DNA from: Gammaproteobacteria bacterium
GTDB taxonomy: Bacteria > Pseudomonadota > Gammaproteobacteria > Enterobacterales > GCA-2746155
Assembly (NCBI GenBank): GCA_030589945.1
Contig: JAUUZN010000013.1
Coordinates: 1-44,996, forward strand
Length of the DNA stretch: 44,996 bases
Reading direction: 5' to 3'
This document shows positions 18,173-25,802 of the stretch, piece by piece; position 1 is the first letter of the stretch; every line of letters begins with the position of its first letter. The translations under genes and the position numbers were made by a program. The notes below the pieces were generated by a model. It was given only the letters and a program-made list of their open reading frames with translations. It ran no database searches and was not told the DNA's origin.

Positions 18173-18772
18173 ACAACGAGTACATTTTCTGCAGAATCCG
18201 TTAAAAGTTATCGAAAAGATTTAATGATTGATACCCAATTTCGAGGTCGAACATTAAAATTCAAGACTACATGGGGGCTATTTTCACCCAAGGCCATAGA
18301 TGATGGTTCTGAACTGTTATTAAAACACATTGATATCAAAGAAGATGATGACTGTTTAGATATGGGCAGCGGTTATGGGATATTAGGAATTGCTCTAGCC
18401 TCAGTCGCCACCGAAGGACGAACGTTACTTGTGGACAAAGATTTTGTTGCCGTTGATTATTCAAGAGATAATTGTGCACTTAATGGATTAGATCATTGTG
18501 AGGCCCGACTTAGTAATGGATTTAACCAAATCGCGAAAGATGAAAAATTCTCTCTAATTGTATCAAATCTACCCGCAAAAGTGGGAAATGAAATGCTCAG
18601 TTTGTACCTTCAAGACGCCCATTCCCACCTAAAACCAGGCGGTCGATTCGTAGTCGTCAATATTGGTGGCATCAGACACTTTATAAAACGCGGTTTTAAA
18701 GAAGTTTTTGGGAATTATAAGAAGCTAAAACAAGGAAAAATCTACACTGTTTCTGAGGCAGTTCGTGCTTAG
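18167..18772 (+). CDS. small class I SAM-dependent methyltransferase (MTS domain)
   Basis: 201 residues. FKTTWGLFSPKAIDDGSELLL (32-52) and DMGSGYGILGIALA (65-78) are the SAM-binding start of the MTS domain found in RsmC/RlmG-type rRNA methyltransferases. The usual catalytic NPP(F/Y) motif is SNLPAK (133-138) here, so the base-methylating chemistry cannot be assumed. It lacks the N-terminal duplicated domain of RsmC. Target unknown; an RNA or small molecule is possible. It follows greB in a likely operon and ends at the 655-nt gap with DnaA boxes. Confidence 0.82.
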   Translation: MSTTSTFSAESVKSYRKDLMIDTQFRGRTLKFKTTWGLFSPKAIDDGSELLLKHIDIKEDDDCLDMGSGYGILGIALASVATEGRTLLVDKDFVAVDYSRDNCALNGLDHCEARLSNGFNQIAKDEKFSLIVSNLPAKVGNEMLSLYLQDAHSHLKPGGRFVVVNIGGIRHFIKRGFKEVFGNYKKLKQGKIYTVSEAVRA

Positions 18773-18775
18773 CCT

Positions 18776-19075
18776 TTATCCACAATGCTTTGGGGGATCT
18801 GTCCACATTATCTGTGGATAACTTTGGGGATAGAATTGAAATAATTCGTAAAACCCTCGAAAACAGTGCTTGTTGGGTGAATTGTACGTTTTTTGCACAA
18901 CCTTTAATTATTACCTAATATCAATGACATACATCACTTTCTTACAGCAATACATGCGAAAGTTGTCAATAATCACTGTTTTTATTTATGAAAGTACTCT
19001 GTCAAGCAAATTGTGGATTATTTTTTTGAAAAATGTGTATTTATTTTAAATAAACTTGTAATTTTTGCTTGCAAT
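18776..19075. promoter_or_regulatory. DnaA-box cluster with adjacent AT-rich tract (possible origin or DnaA-binding locus)
   Basis: TTATCCACA at 18776-18784 (plus) and TGTGGATAA at 18813-18821 (minus orientation) are perfect DnaA boxes. TTTTGCACA at 18891-18899 and TGTGGATTA at 19012-19020 differ by one base from consensus TTATNCACA. Two-mismatch copies occur at 18799-18807 and 18826-18834. Directly after the last box comes a T/A-rich run to about 19075, as in a DNA-unwinding element. No dnaA, dnaN, mnmG or parAB gene is in the window. A DnaA-titration or regulatory locus is the alternative. Confidence 0.5.
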
Positions 19076-19327
19076 CTGAAAAATGATAGTCTCGGAAGTG
19101 AATTTTGATAGTAACCACTAACAGGATAAAAACCATCGATTAATTACTGTTCAATAACATCAATAACTTAGGTTGAAGTGAGCATCAAAATGAAGCTGAT
19201 TTTAGTCCATTAATTACCCAGAATACCAACTGGCTTTAGAACATCATAGACTCCACTATTCCGAGCCCTCACAAAAATCACTTTCCTCTGAATAATTCGC
19301 CATTTTTACAATTTAAGGGTAATGAAT

Positions 19328-19414
19328 CTACGTCTTAAATAGCTCATCAACTTCATCGTCAAAAAGAGTATTTAAATCTAAATTTCCAGTCTCAACGACT
19401 AAAGTTAGGTTCAT
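19328..19414 (-). CDS. possible 28-residue acidic small protein after ttcA
   Basis: The frame from ATG at 19414 encodes MNLTLVVETGNLDLNTLFDD then EVDELFKT. It begins 13 nt after the ttcA stop on the same strand, so it could be translated from the same mRNA. The upstream GAGA is a weak ribosome site. I do not recognise it. It may be a chance frame or the remnant of a longer gene. Confidence 0.25.
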   Translation of the reverse strand: MNLTLVVETGNLDLNTLFDDEVDELFKT

Positions 19415-19427
19415 ATTGCGGTAATTC

Positions 19428-20312
19428 TCATATATTCAGGATATTCAGTGGCTCATAATTTGTCTGACTAGCTGCGATGACTTTTGCATTAGTCTCTACA
19501 GATTGTGACTGATGAGAGCTAAATTCAATAAAATCATAGAGGTTTCTGTCTGCGAGATGTGATGGGGCAACATTTTTAATACTGCCAAAAATATTTTCAA
19601 TTCTACCCGGATATTGTTTTTGCCAATCTTTGAGCATTTGTTTAATGGCTTGTCTCTGAAGGTTTTCTTGTGAACCACAGAGGTTACAAGGAATAATGGG
19701 ATACTGTTTCGCCTCAGAGAATCGAATAATGTCCTCTTCATGACAATAGGCAAGCGGTCGAATGACAGTATTTTTACCATCATCACTTCTTAGTTTGGGT
19801 GGCATAGCTTTTAATTTGCCGCCAAAGAACATGTTCAAAAACAATGTTTCTATAATATCTTCTCGGTGATGGCCGAGTGCAATTTTAGTCACACCGTGTT
19901 TTTCAGCGAATCCATAGAGCACACCACGACGTAATCGAGAACAGAGTCCACAGGTTGTTTTACCTTCAGGAATAATCTCTTTTACGATTGAATAGGTATC
20001 TTCTTCAATGATATGAAAGGGAACTTCAATCGAGTTTAGATAATTGGGTAACACCTCTTCAGGAAAACCCGGTTGTTTTTGATCGAGATTAACAGCTATT
20101 AATTCAAAATCAATGGGTGCATGGCGTTGCAGGTTCATTAAAATATCAAGCATGGTAAAGCTGTCTTTACCACCCGACAAACAAACCATTATCTTGTCAC
20201 CATTTTCAATCATTCGATAATCTTCTATGGCACGCCCCACATGTCTTCTTAAGCGTTTCTGAAGCTTATTAAACTCGGTGGTGCCGGTCTTTAAGGTGCT
20301 ACTCATTTGCAT
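19428..20312 (-). CDS. ttcA: tRNA 2-thiocytidine(32) synthetase TtcA
   Basis: 294 residues. The PP-loop ATPase motif is CLSGGKDSF (SGGKDS at 46-51). Two CxxC pairs, CGLC (121/124) and CNLC (209/212), supply the cysteines that hold the iron-sulfur cluster; family members need three of them. [14 protein letters not shown] and [12 protein letters not shown] are further TtcA signatures. The enzyme adenylates C32 of certain tRNAs and inserts sulfur. An ATG two codons in (MSSTLK) is an alternative start. Divergent from the unknown 190-residue gene. Confidence 0.95.
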   Translation of the reverse strand: MQMSSTLKTGTTEFNKLQKRLRRHVGRAIEDYRMIENGDKIMVCLSGGKDSFTMLDILMNLQRHAPIDFELIAVNLDQKQPGFPEEVLPNYLNSIEVPFHIIEEDTYSIVKEIIPEGKTTCGLCSRLRRGVLYGFAEKHGVTKIALGHHREDIIETLFLNMFFGGKLKAMPPKLRSDDGKNTVIRPLAYCHEEDIIRFSEAKQYPIIPCNLCGSQENLQRQAIKQMLKDWQKQYPGRIENIFGSIKNVAPSHLADRNLYDFIEFSSHQSQSVETNAKVIAASQTNYEPLNILNI

Positions 20313-20458
20313 TTGGATCCACTATTATCTTTAGTGCACAGATTATACATGATAAATTATCTTCTTTATCGACAACTAAATTCAATTACCAAAGAACTAA
20401 AAATAATTAGCTCTCATATTAGGCACTCTATTTAGACAATCTATTAGGTAATCTCAAA

Positions 20459-21031
20459 ATGACACAGAAAAAAACCACCGATGGAATCATGGACTTGTTA
20501 AAACAAATTAAACATTCAATCTACAAAGCTATTGAACCCGGTAATACTTCCTCCAACGATCCTGAAAATATTCACTCTGACCCCAATTCTTTTGACCCCG
20601 ATTCTTCCAACTACTCTGAATATCGGATGAATGAGGTTGTTAGTAATCGGATTAAATCGGTTATTAATGATTTTATTGAATCGGCGCCTATTATTGAAGA
20701 AGCTGGATTTCGCATACGTGATATGGAAATTGAACTCAGCGTGATCCCAAAATTAATTCCTCATTTTGAGAAGATAAAATCAATCGGTGATGAAGAACGA
20801 GCGAAAATTATTGACAAGGTTGCAAATAAAAAAGTGATTAAGATATTACTCAAAGCCTTATTTAAAGCCGATAACTTTCAACAATCAATGAATATGGGCA
20901 ATCTTGACTTTGCAGGTATTGAGATAGAAATTACTGCGATACCGGCAATTCGTCTTCTGTATAAAAATAATTCTATTGCAGATTCTGACACTCATTCTGA
21001 CTCTGAGAAGCAGAATCAATTAATAGAATAA
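20459..21031 (+). CDS. hypothetical protein with duplicated IEIE-x-x-x-IP motif
   Basis: 190 residues, soluble, no signal or membrane segment. I do not recognise the family with certainty. Two stretches look like internal repeats: FRIRDMEIELSVIPKLIPHF (84-103) and LDFAGIEIEITAIPAIRLLY (149-168); both have hydrophobic-x-I/M-E-I-E-L/I-x-x-IP. The linker between them is Lys-rich and helical. The N-terminal 60 residues are low-complexity and Ser/Asn/Asp-rich. The heat-shock promoter of ibpA begins immediately after its stop codon. The start has no strong ribosome site. Divergent from ttcA. Confidence 0.7.
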   Translation: MTQKKTTDGIMDLLKQIKHSIYKAIEPGNTSSNDPENIHSDPNSFDPDSSNYSEYRMNEVVSNRIKSVINDFIESAPIIEEAGFRIRDMEIELSVIPKLIPHFEKIKSIGDEERAKIIDKVANKKVIKILLKALFKADNFQQSMNMGNLDFAGIEIEITAIPAIRLLYKNNSIADSDTHSDSEKQNQLIE

Positions 21032-21059
21032 CTTGAAACAACAATATTCATCCCTATAT
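21032..21059 (+). promoter_or_regulatory. sigma-32 heat-shock promoter of ibpA
   Basis: CTTGAAA (21032-21038), a 13-nt spacer and CCCTATAT (21052-21059) match the sigma-32 consensus CTTGAAA-N(11-16)-CCCCATNT with a single mismatch. It starts right after the preceding stop codon and lies 128 nt before the small heat-shock protein gene. This predicts transcription from about 21066. Confidence 0.82.
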
Positions 21060-21065
21060 ATAAGT

Positions 21066-21186
21066 TGAAGACGCTGCAAGGCAGGTCTTTGGCTCTCATC
21101 TTAATATTGGCAAATTGAATAACCAATAATCAAGGATGAGCTTATTTTAAAAAAGTTATTGCTTCTTATTTAAATGGAGAATAGAC
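21066..21186 (+). promoter_or_regulatory. structured 5' leader of ibpA, candidate RNA thermometer
   Basis: The leader can form an upstream stem-loop: CTCATCTT (21095-21102) with AAGGATGAG (21132-21140), enclosing TATTGG (21105-21110) with CCAATA (21123-21128). A second hairpin covers the ribosome site: TTCTT (21163-21167) pairs with GGAGAA (21176-21181), G76 bulged, extended by AT/AT and a 4-nt loop. The sequence TTGCT at 21159-21163 recalls the UYGCU motif of ROSE elements, and the UUCUU arm recalls fourU thermometers. Such elements are known upstream of small heat-shock genes. Folding here was done by eye. Confidence 0.65.
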
Positions 21187-21618
21187 ATGAATACTTTTTC
21201 ACTAACACCTCTTTTTCGTCACTCAGTTGGATTTGACCGTCTCGATACAATGCTCGACCGTGTGTTTGATAACGATAAAAATGCCCCTAGCTACCCACCA
21301 TACAATATTGAAAAGATTAATGATGACCAATATCGAATCACCATGGCCGTTGCTGGGTTTAAACTTAACGATATTGAAATAATGGTTCATGGCGATTTAC
21401 TGACCGTTAAAGGTGAGCATTCGCAGGAAAAATCAACTGATGAGATTACCTATCTCTACAAAGGTATTGCAAATCGTTCCTTTAATCGCAAATTTAATCT
21501 TGCCGATCATGTCAAGGTTATCGATGCAAAGATGGAAGATGGCATATTAAAAATTGAACTCACCCGTGAAATTCCTGATGCAGCCAAACCACGCACCATA
21601 CAAATTTCACCGAGCTAA
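21187..21618 (+). CDS. ibpA: small heat-shock protein, IbpA/Hsp20 family
   Basis: 143 residues. The alpha-crystallin domain spans about 36-128, with the IbpA/B signature YPPYNIEK at its start and YKGIANRSFNRKFNLADHV in the middle. The C-terminal I-x-I anchor is IQI (138-140). It holds unfolding proteins for DnaK/ClpB refolding in the cytoplasm. GGAG precedes the ATG by 7 nt and lies within the leader hairpin. A sigma-32 promoter upstream and a terminator downstream make it a single-gene heat-shock unit. Only one paralogue is in the window. Confidence 0.95.
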   Translation: MNTFSLTPLFRHSVGFDRLDTMLDRVFDNDKNAPSYPPYNIEKINDDQYRITMAVAGFKLNDIEIMVHGDLLTVKGEHSQEKSTDEITYLYKGIANRSFNRKFNLADHVKVIDAKMEDGILKIELTREIPDAAKPRTIQISPS

Positions 21619-21666
21619 AGAGTTTCATTAAGTAGTACGAAATATAACTGGTTGTTATATGAAGAA

Positions 21667-21695
21667 GGTAGGGCTGATACGGCTCTATCTTTTTT
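21667..21695 (+). terminator. intrinsic terminator of ibpA
   Basis: Stem GGTAGGGC / GCTCTATC (8 bp including two G-U pairs) with a 7-nt loop, followed directly by six T. It lies 49 nt after the ibpA stop. Confidence 0.85.
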
Positions 21696-21759
21696 ACGTT
21701 TAAGTCAATGCCTTTTCACAAACAATAAGCATTTAGTAACATTCTTTTTCATCATTCCC

Positions 21760-21788
21760 TTGCAACAAACCCATGATTTTCATAGCAT
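21760..21788 (+). promoter_or_regulatory. possible sigma-70 promoter of the M13 peptidase gene
   Basis: TTGCAA and TAGCAT are separated by 17 nt, 52 nt before the start codon and downstream of the ibpA terminator. Match to consensus is partial (4 of 6 in each box). Confidence 0.4.
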
Positions 21789-21839
21789 GTCTGAAAATTT
21801 AGTTAATCTTTATAAATAGTCGATTCTCAAGGATATTCT

Positions 21840-23891
21840 ATGAAAAAAATTCTAATCGCTTCAATCTGCACTTCCCTTCTGGTTGGATGTGGTAGCGAAC
21901 CTCAAACCCAAGAAGCCGAAATAAAAGCCGAAGCTGTTGCTGAAATAAAATCATCAGGTTTTGATCTCGCTGACTTTGACAACTCAATACGCGCTCAAGA
22001 CGACTTTTATCGTTTCACCAGTGGTTCTTGGATTGATAAAAAAGTTATTCCTGACGACCGTTCTAGCTACAATTCATTTACAGCCCTATTTGAAGAAAAT
22101 CAAAAACAGATGCTAGCAATCATTAAAAATGCAGCCGCAGATAAAGATGCTGAAATGGGTTCAAACAATCAAAAAATTGGCGCTCTATACAACTCCTACA
22201 TGGATGAAGAAAAAATTGAATCCCTTGGAATGTCACCCTTACAGCCAGAACTTGATAAAATTGATGCCATCAACAACAAGGATCAACTTGCTAGTTACTT
22301 TGCCTATGCTAAAAAAATTGGTGTGATCACCCCCTTATCGGTTGGTGTGAGTCAAGATCGTAAGAATTCAACTCAATACATTACCTCCATATCTCAGTCA
22401 GGACTTGGACTGCCTGACAGGGACTATTATTTTGACGAGAGTCGCGCAGAAATAAGAGCAAAGTATGTTGAATTTATTGAAATTCTCATCACTGCAGCTG
22501 GCTCTAAAGATGTTCCTGAGACTGCCGCGCGAATAATGGCATTAGAAACGGCCCTTGCAGAAGTTCAATGGACCCGCGTTCAACGACGAGATGCGAATGC
22601 AACTTACAATAAGATGAGTAAGGCTGAATTTGCAAAACTTATTCCAGCGTTTAATTGGGATAACTACTTAGCATCCGCTGAATTTGATGTTGATGATTTT
22701 GTCATTAATCATCCTAGCTATTTTGAAGGAATGAATAAGGTTTATGAGCAAACCCCAGTCGATGTTTGGAAAGAATATCTACGTTTTAGTCTTGTTAACA
22801 CCTATGCAAGTTCACTGAATAAAGACATCGTTCAGGCTAATTTTGATTTTTTCAGAGGTACTTTATCCGGTGTTAAAGAAATGCGACCAAGGTGGAAAAA
22901 TGGTGTAAACCTCATTAATGGTTCCATAGGATTCATGTTAGGTAAAGTCTATGTCGATAAACACTTTTCACCTCTGGCTAAAAGCAGAATGGATGAATTG
23001 GTAAAAAACCTGACTTCTGCCTTTGAAATTTCGATAACCGAACTCACTTGGATGGGTGAAGAAACGAAGGTCAAGGCAAAAGAAAAGTTGGGAAGCTTCA
23101 CAAAGAAAATTGGTTACCCGGACGAATGGCAAGATTATAGCGCACTTCAATTTGAAGAAGACGATCTCATCGGTAATAAGATGCGCATTAGTCAATACAA
23201 TTATGAACGCAATATTAATCGCTTAGGACAGCCTGTAGATCGCGGCGAATGGTTCATGTCTCCACAAACCATCAATGCTTACTATAATCCACCGATGAAT
23301 GAAATTGTGTTTCCCGCAGCCATTCTACAGCCACCCTTCTTTAACTTAGAAGCAGATGATGCGGTCAACTATGGCGCAATTGGTGCCGTCATTGGTCATG
23401 AGTACGGACATGGCTTTGATGATCAGGGTCGTAAGTATGATCAAAAGGGCAATCTCTCTGACTGGTGGACAAAATCTGATGCAGAGCAATTCAAAGTACG
23501 TGCCGATATGCTGACTGAACAGTATAATCAATTTGAGGTATTGGATGATGTTCACGTAAACGGTCATTTAACCTTGGGCGAAAACATCGGTGATTTAGGT
23601 GGTCTAACCATTGCTTACAAGGCTTATAAATTATCGCTCAATGGCAAAGAAGCTCCAATCATTGACGGCTTCACTGGCGAGCAACGATTCTTCATTGGAT
23701 GGAGTCAGGTTTGGAGAAGCAAATCGAGAGAAGCAGAGCTTAAACGATTGATCACCATTGACCCTCATTCTCCTAATCGCTACCGAGTGATTGGTGTACT
23801 GACGAATATGCCAGAATTTATGAAAGCATTTGACGTTAAGCCAGGAGACAAGATGTACCGTGCGGATGAAGAGCGAGTGAAAATCTGGTAA
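21840..23891 (+). CDS. M13-family (neprilysin/PepO-like) metallopeptidase lipoprotein
   Basis: 683 residues. A lipoprotein signal ends in LLVGC (Cys17). The zinc site is VIGHEYGHGFDDQG (His520, Glu521, His524) with the third ligand Glu581 in LGENIGDLGG; NAYYNPPMNEIVFPA is the M13 substrate-binding strand. An N-terminal M13_N helical domain fills about 45-430. M13 enzymes cleave peptides of up to about 40 residues, here on the cell-envelope surface of the anchor membrane. AAGGA precedes the ATG. The gene has its own promoter candidate and a strong terminator, so it appears monocistronic. Confidence 0.95.
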   Translation: MKKILIASICTSLLVGCGSEPQTQEAEIKAEAVAEIKSSGFDLADFDNSIRAQDDFYRFTSGSWIDKKVIPDDRSSYNSFTALFEENQKQMLAIIKNAAADKDAEMGSNNQKIGALYNSYMDEEKIESLGMSPLQPELDKIDAINNKDQLASYFAYAKKIGVITPLSVGVSQDRKNSTQYITSISQSGLGLPDRDYYFDESRAEIRAKYVEFIEILITAAGSKDVPETAARIMALETALAEVQWTRVQRRDANATYNKMSKAEFAKLIPAFNWDNYLASAEFDVDDFVINHPSYFEGMNKVYEQTPVDVWKEYLRFSLVNTYASSLNKDIVQANFDFFRGTLSGVKEMRPRWKNGVNLINGSIGFMLGKVYVDKHFSPLAKSRMDELVKNLTSAFEISITELTWMGEETKVKAKEKLGSFTKKIGYPDEWQDYSALQFEEDDLIGNKMRISQYNYERNINRLGQPVDRGEWFMSPQTINAYYNPPMNEIVFPAAILQPPFFNLEADDAVNYGAIGAVIGHEYGHGFDDQGRKYDQKGNLSDWWTKSDAEQFKVRADMLTEQYNQFEVLDDVHVNGHLTLGENIGDLGGLTIAYKAYKLSLNGKEAPIIDGFTGEQRFFIGWSQVWRSKSREAELKRLITIDPHSPNRYRVIGVLTNMPEFMKAFDVKPGDKMYRADEERVKIW

Positions 23892-23914
23892 ATTAATAAG
23901 TACTTTAAAACAAG

Positions 23915-23938
23915 GGCAGCTTAATCGCTGCCTTTTTT
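23915..23938 (+). terminator. intrinsic terminator of the M13 peptidase gene
   Basis: Perfect stem GGCAGC / GCTGCC with a 6-nt loop and six T, 24 nt after the stop codon. Confidence 0.92.
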
Positions 23939-23969
23939 ATTTCTAAACTTTTTTATTTCTAAACTTTTT
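23933..23969 (+). repeat. 16-nt tandem repeat overlapping the terminator T-tract
   Basis: TTTTTTATTTCTAAAC occurs twice head to tail (23933-23948, 23949-23964), and a third partial copy follows. The first copy begins at the terminator T-run, so the T-tract itself has been duplicated. Confidence 0.8.
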
Positions 23970-24070
23970 ATTTATAAAATAAGCAGTATTACTTGAGGAT
24001 GATGTCAAACACTACTAAAGTATAAGCCTAGCCCTTTCACCTAGACTTTTTACTAAAAATGGATTGTTCA

Positions 24071-25585
24071 ATGACCCTAATCTCAGAGAATGACGTTATC
24101 GATAGCGTTGCTGACGCACTTCAATTTATATCTTATTATCACCCTAAAGATTTTGTTGATGCCATGACTGAAGCTTACGAAAAAGAACAGAATCAAGGTG
24201 CAAAGGATGCCATCGCACAGATACTCATTAATTCAAGAATGTCTGCTACGGGTCATCGTCCCATCTGTCAAGACACCGGTATTGTTACCGTCTTTGTTAA
24301 GGTGGGCATGAAGGTTAGTTTTGACTCTGATCTGACTCTCGATGAGATGATTAATGAGGGTGTTCGGCGAGCCTATAGCAATACTGAAAATCCATTGCGA
24401 GCATCGATCGTCGCCGATCCTGCAGGCAAAAGAAGCAATACTCGCGATAACACACCTGCAGTCATCCATACGGAACTCGTTGCAGGCAATCAACTGGATA
24501 TCACCGTAGCTGCCAAGGGCGGCGGCTCCGAAAACAAAGCTAAATTCATCATGCTTAACCCCAGTGACTCCATCGTTGACTGGGTATTAGAAACTGTTCC
24601 TAAAATGGGGGCAGGCTGGTGTCCACCTGGTATGCTCGGAATAGGCATTGGTGGTACAGCAGAAAAGGCCATGTTATTGGCGAAAGAATCGTTAATGGAT
24701 CCCGTCAATATTCATCAACTTCAAGCCAAGGGCGCTGAGAACAAAGTTGAGGAGCTTCGGCTTGAGCTTTTTGAAAAGGTCAACCAATTGGGCATTGGTG
24801 CACAGGGGCTTGGTGGACTCACTACGGTTATTGATATAAAAATATTGGATTACCCTACCCACGCAGCTTCAAAACCCGTGGCGATGATCCCAAACTGTGC
24901 AGCCACGCGCCATCTTCACTTTTCGTTGGATGGCTCGGGTCCAGCCGATATCAAACAGCCGTCACTGGATGACTGGCCTGAAATCAGTTGGGAAGTGGGT
25001 GAAAATGTTCGGCGAGTAAACCTAGATACCTTGAAAAAAAGTGATATTTTAGATTGGCAACCCGGTGAAACCGTTCTGTTGTCAGGTACTATTTTGACCG
25101 GTAGAGATGCCGCACATAAACGCATTGCCGCCCTCATCGATAAGGGTGAAGCCATGCCCAATGGTGTTGATTTTACCGATAAATTTATATACTACGTGGG
25201 TCCTGTCGATGCTGTTGGTGATGAGGTCGTGGGACCTGCGGGCCCTACAACTGCAACTCGAATGGATAAGTTCACTGACATGATGCTTGAGAAAACAGGA
25301 CTCATGGGAATGATTGGCAAAGCTGAACGTGGTGCAGAAACCTGCAAAAGTATCGCCAAACATCAGGCTGTTTATCTAATGGCCGTCGGTGGTGCCGCCT
25401 ACCTAGTATCAAAAGCCATTAAAAAAGCCAAGGTCGTTGCCTTTGAAGAACTCGGTATGGAAGCAATTTATGAGTTTGTAGTTGAAGACATGCCCGTGAC
25501 CGTTGCTGTTGATAGCAAGGGAGAGTCTGTTCATCAAACTGGTCCTGCTATCTGGAAAATTCGTATTGAAGAAATGGCGAAATAA
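24071..25585 (+). CDS. fumA: class I fumarate hydratase (4Fe-4S)
   Basis: 504 residues from the ATG at 24071. An ATG four codons earlier (24059) is in frame but lacks a ribosome site, and the MTLISENDVIDSVADALQFI start matches relatives. The cluster ligands are Cys66 (GHRPICQDTG), Cys276 (IPNCAATRH) and Cys425 (AETCKS). KGGGSENK and GIGGTAEKAM are substrate-site segments. It is the single-chain, Pseudomonas-type fumarase that interconverts fumarate and malate and is sensitive to oxygen and superoxide. It stands alone between the M13 gene and the TPR gene. Confidence 0.93.
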   Translation: MTLISENDVIDSVADALQFISYYHPKDFVDAMTEAYEKEQNQGAKDAIAQILINSRMSATGHRPICQDTGIVTVFVKVGMKVSFDSDLTLDEMINEGVRRAYSNTENPLRASIVADPAGKRSNTRDNTPAVIHTELVAGNQLDITVAAKGGGSENKAKFIMLNPSDSIVDWVLETVPKMGAGWCPPGMLGIGIGGTAEKAMLLAKESLMDPVNIHQLQAKGAENKVEELRLELFEKVNQLGIGAQGLGGLTTVIDIKILDYPTHAASKPVAMIPNCAATRHLHFSLDGSGPADIKQPSLDDWPEISWEVGENVRRVNLDTLKKSDILDWQPGETVLLSGTILTGRDAAHKRIAALIDKGEAMPNGVDFTDKFIYYVGPVDAVGDEVVGPAGPTTATRMDKFTDMMLEKTGLMGMIGKAERGAETCKSIAKHQAVYLMAVGGAAYLVSKAIKKAKVVAFEELGMEAIYEFVVEDMPVTVAVDSKGESVHQTGPAIWKIRIEEMAK

Positions 25586-25728
25586 CAGCATACTACGGCC
25601 AACTTGTTGAGATAACCAACCGTTCTCATTCATTGATTTAGCCTTGATTAACCATTGCTTAAGTCTAATTTATTAAGAATAGTGACATACTCTGAAACAA
25701 AGCAATTGGTTTTCCTTCAATTTCTAAC

Positions 25729-25758
25729 TTGCAGACTGTAGATTGAGTGAAATATTAT
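25729..25758 (+). promoter_or_regulatory. probable sigma-70 promoter of the TPR protein gene
   Basis: TTGCAG, an 18-nt spacer and TATTAT lie 45 nt before the start codon in the 217-nt gap after fumarase. Confidence 0.5.
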
Positions 25759-25802
25759 AGGGTGACTACTATTATTTTTAGAACAATTATTTATAGAGCA
25801 AC

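Larger units (their letters stand above)
18773..19427. other. 655-nt convergent intergenic region with DnaA boxes and AT-rich tract
   Basis: Both flanking genes end here, so no promoter is required, yet the gap is the longest in the window. It holds two perfect and two one-mismatch DnaA boxes (18776-19020), an AT-rich tract (about 19020-19075), a long-range 7-bp inverted pair CTCGGAA (19091-19097) / TTCCGAG (19259-19265), and one 28-codon frame next to ttcA. No tRNA, long ORF or strong terminator is visible. Confidence 0.8.
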
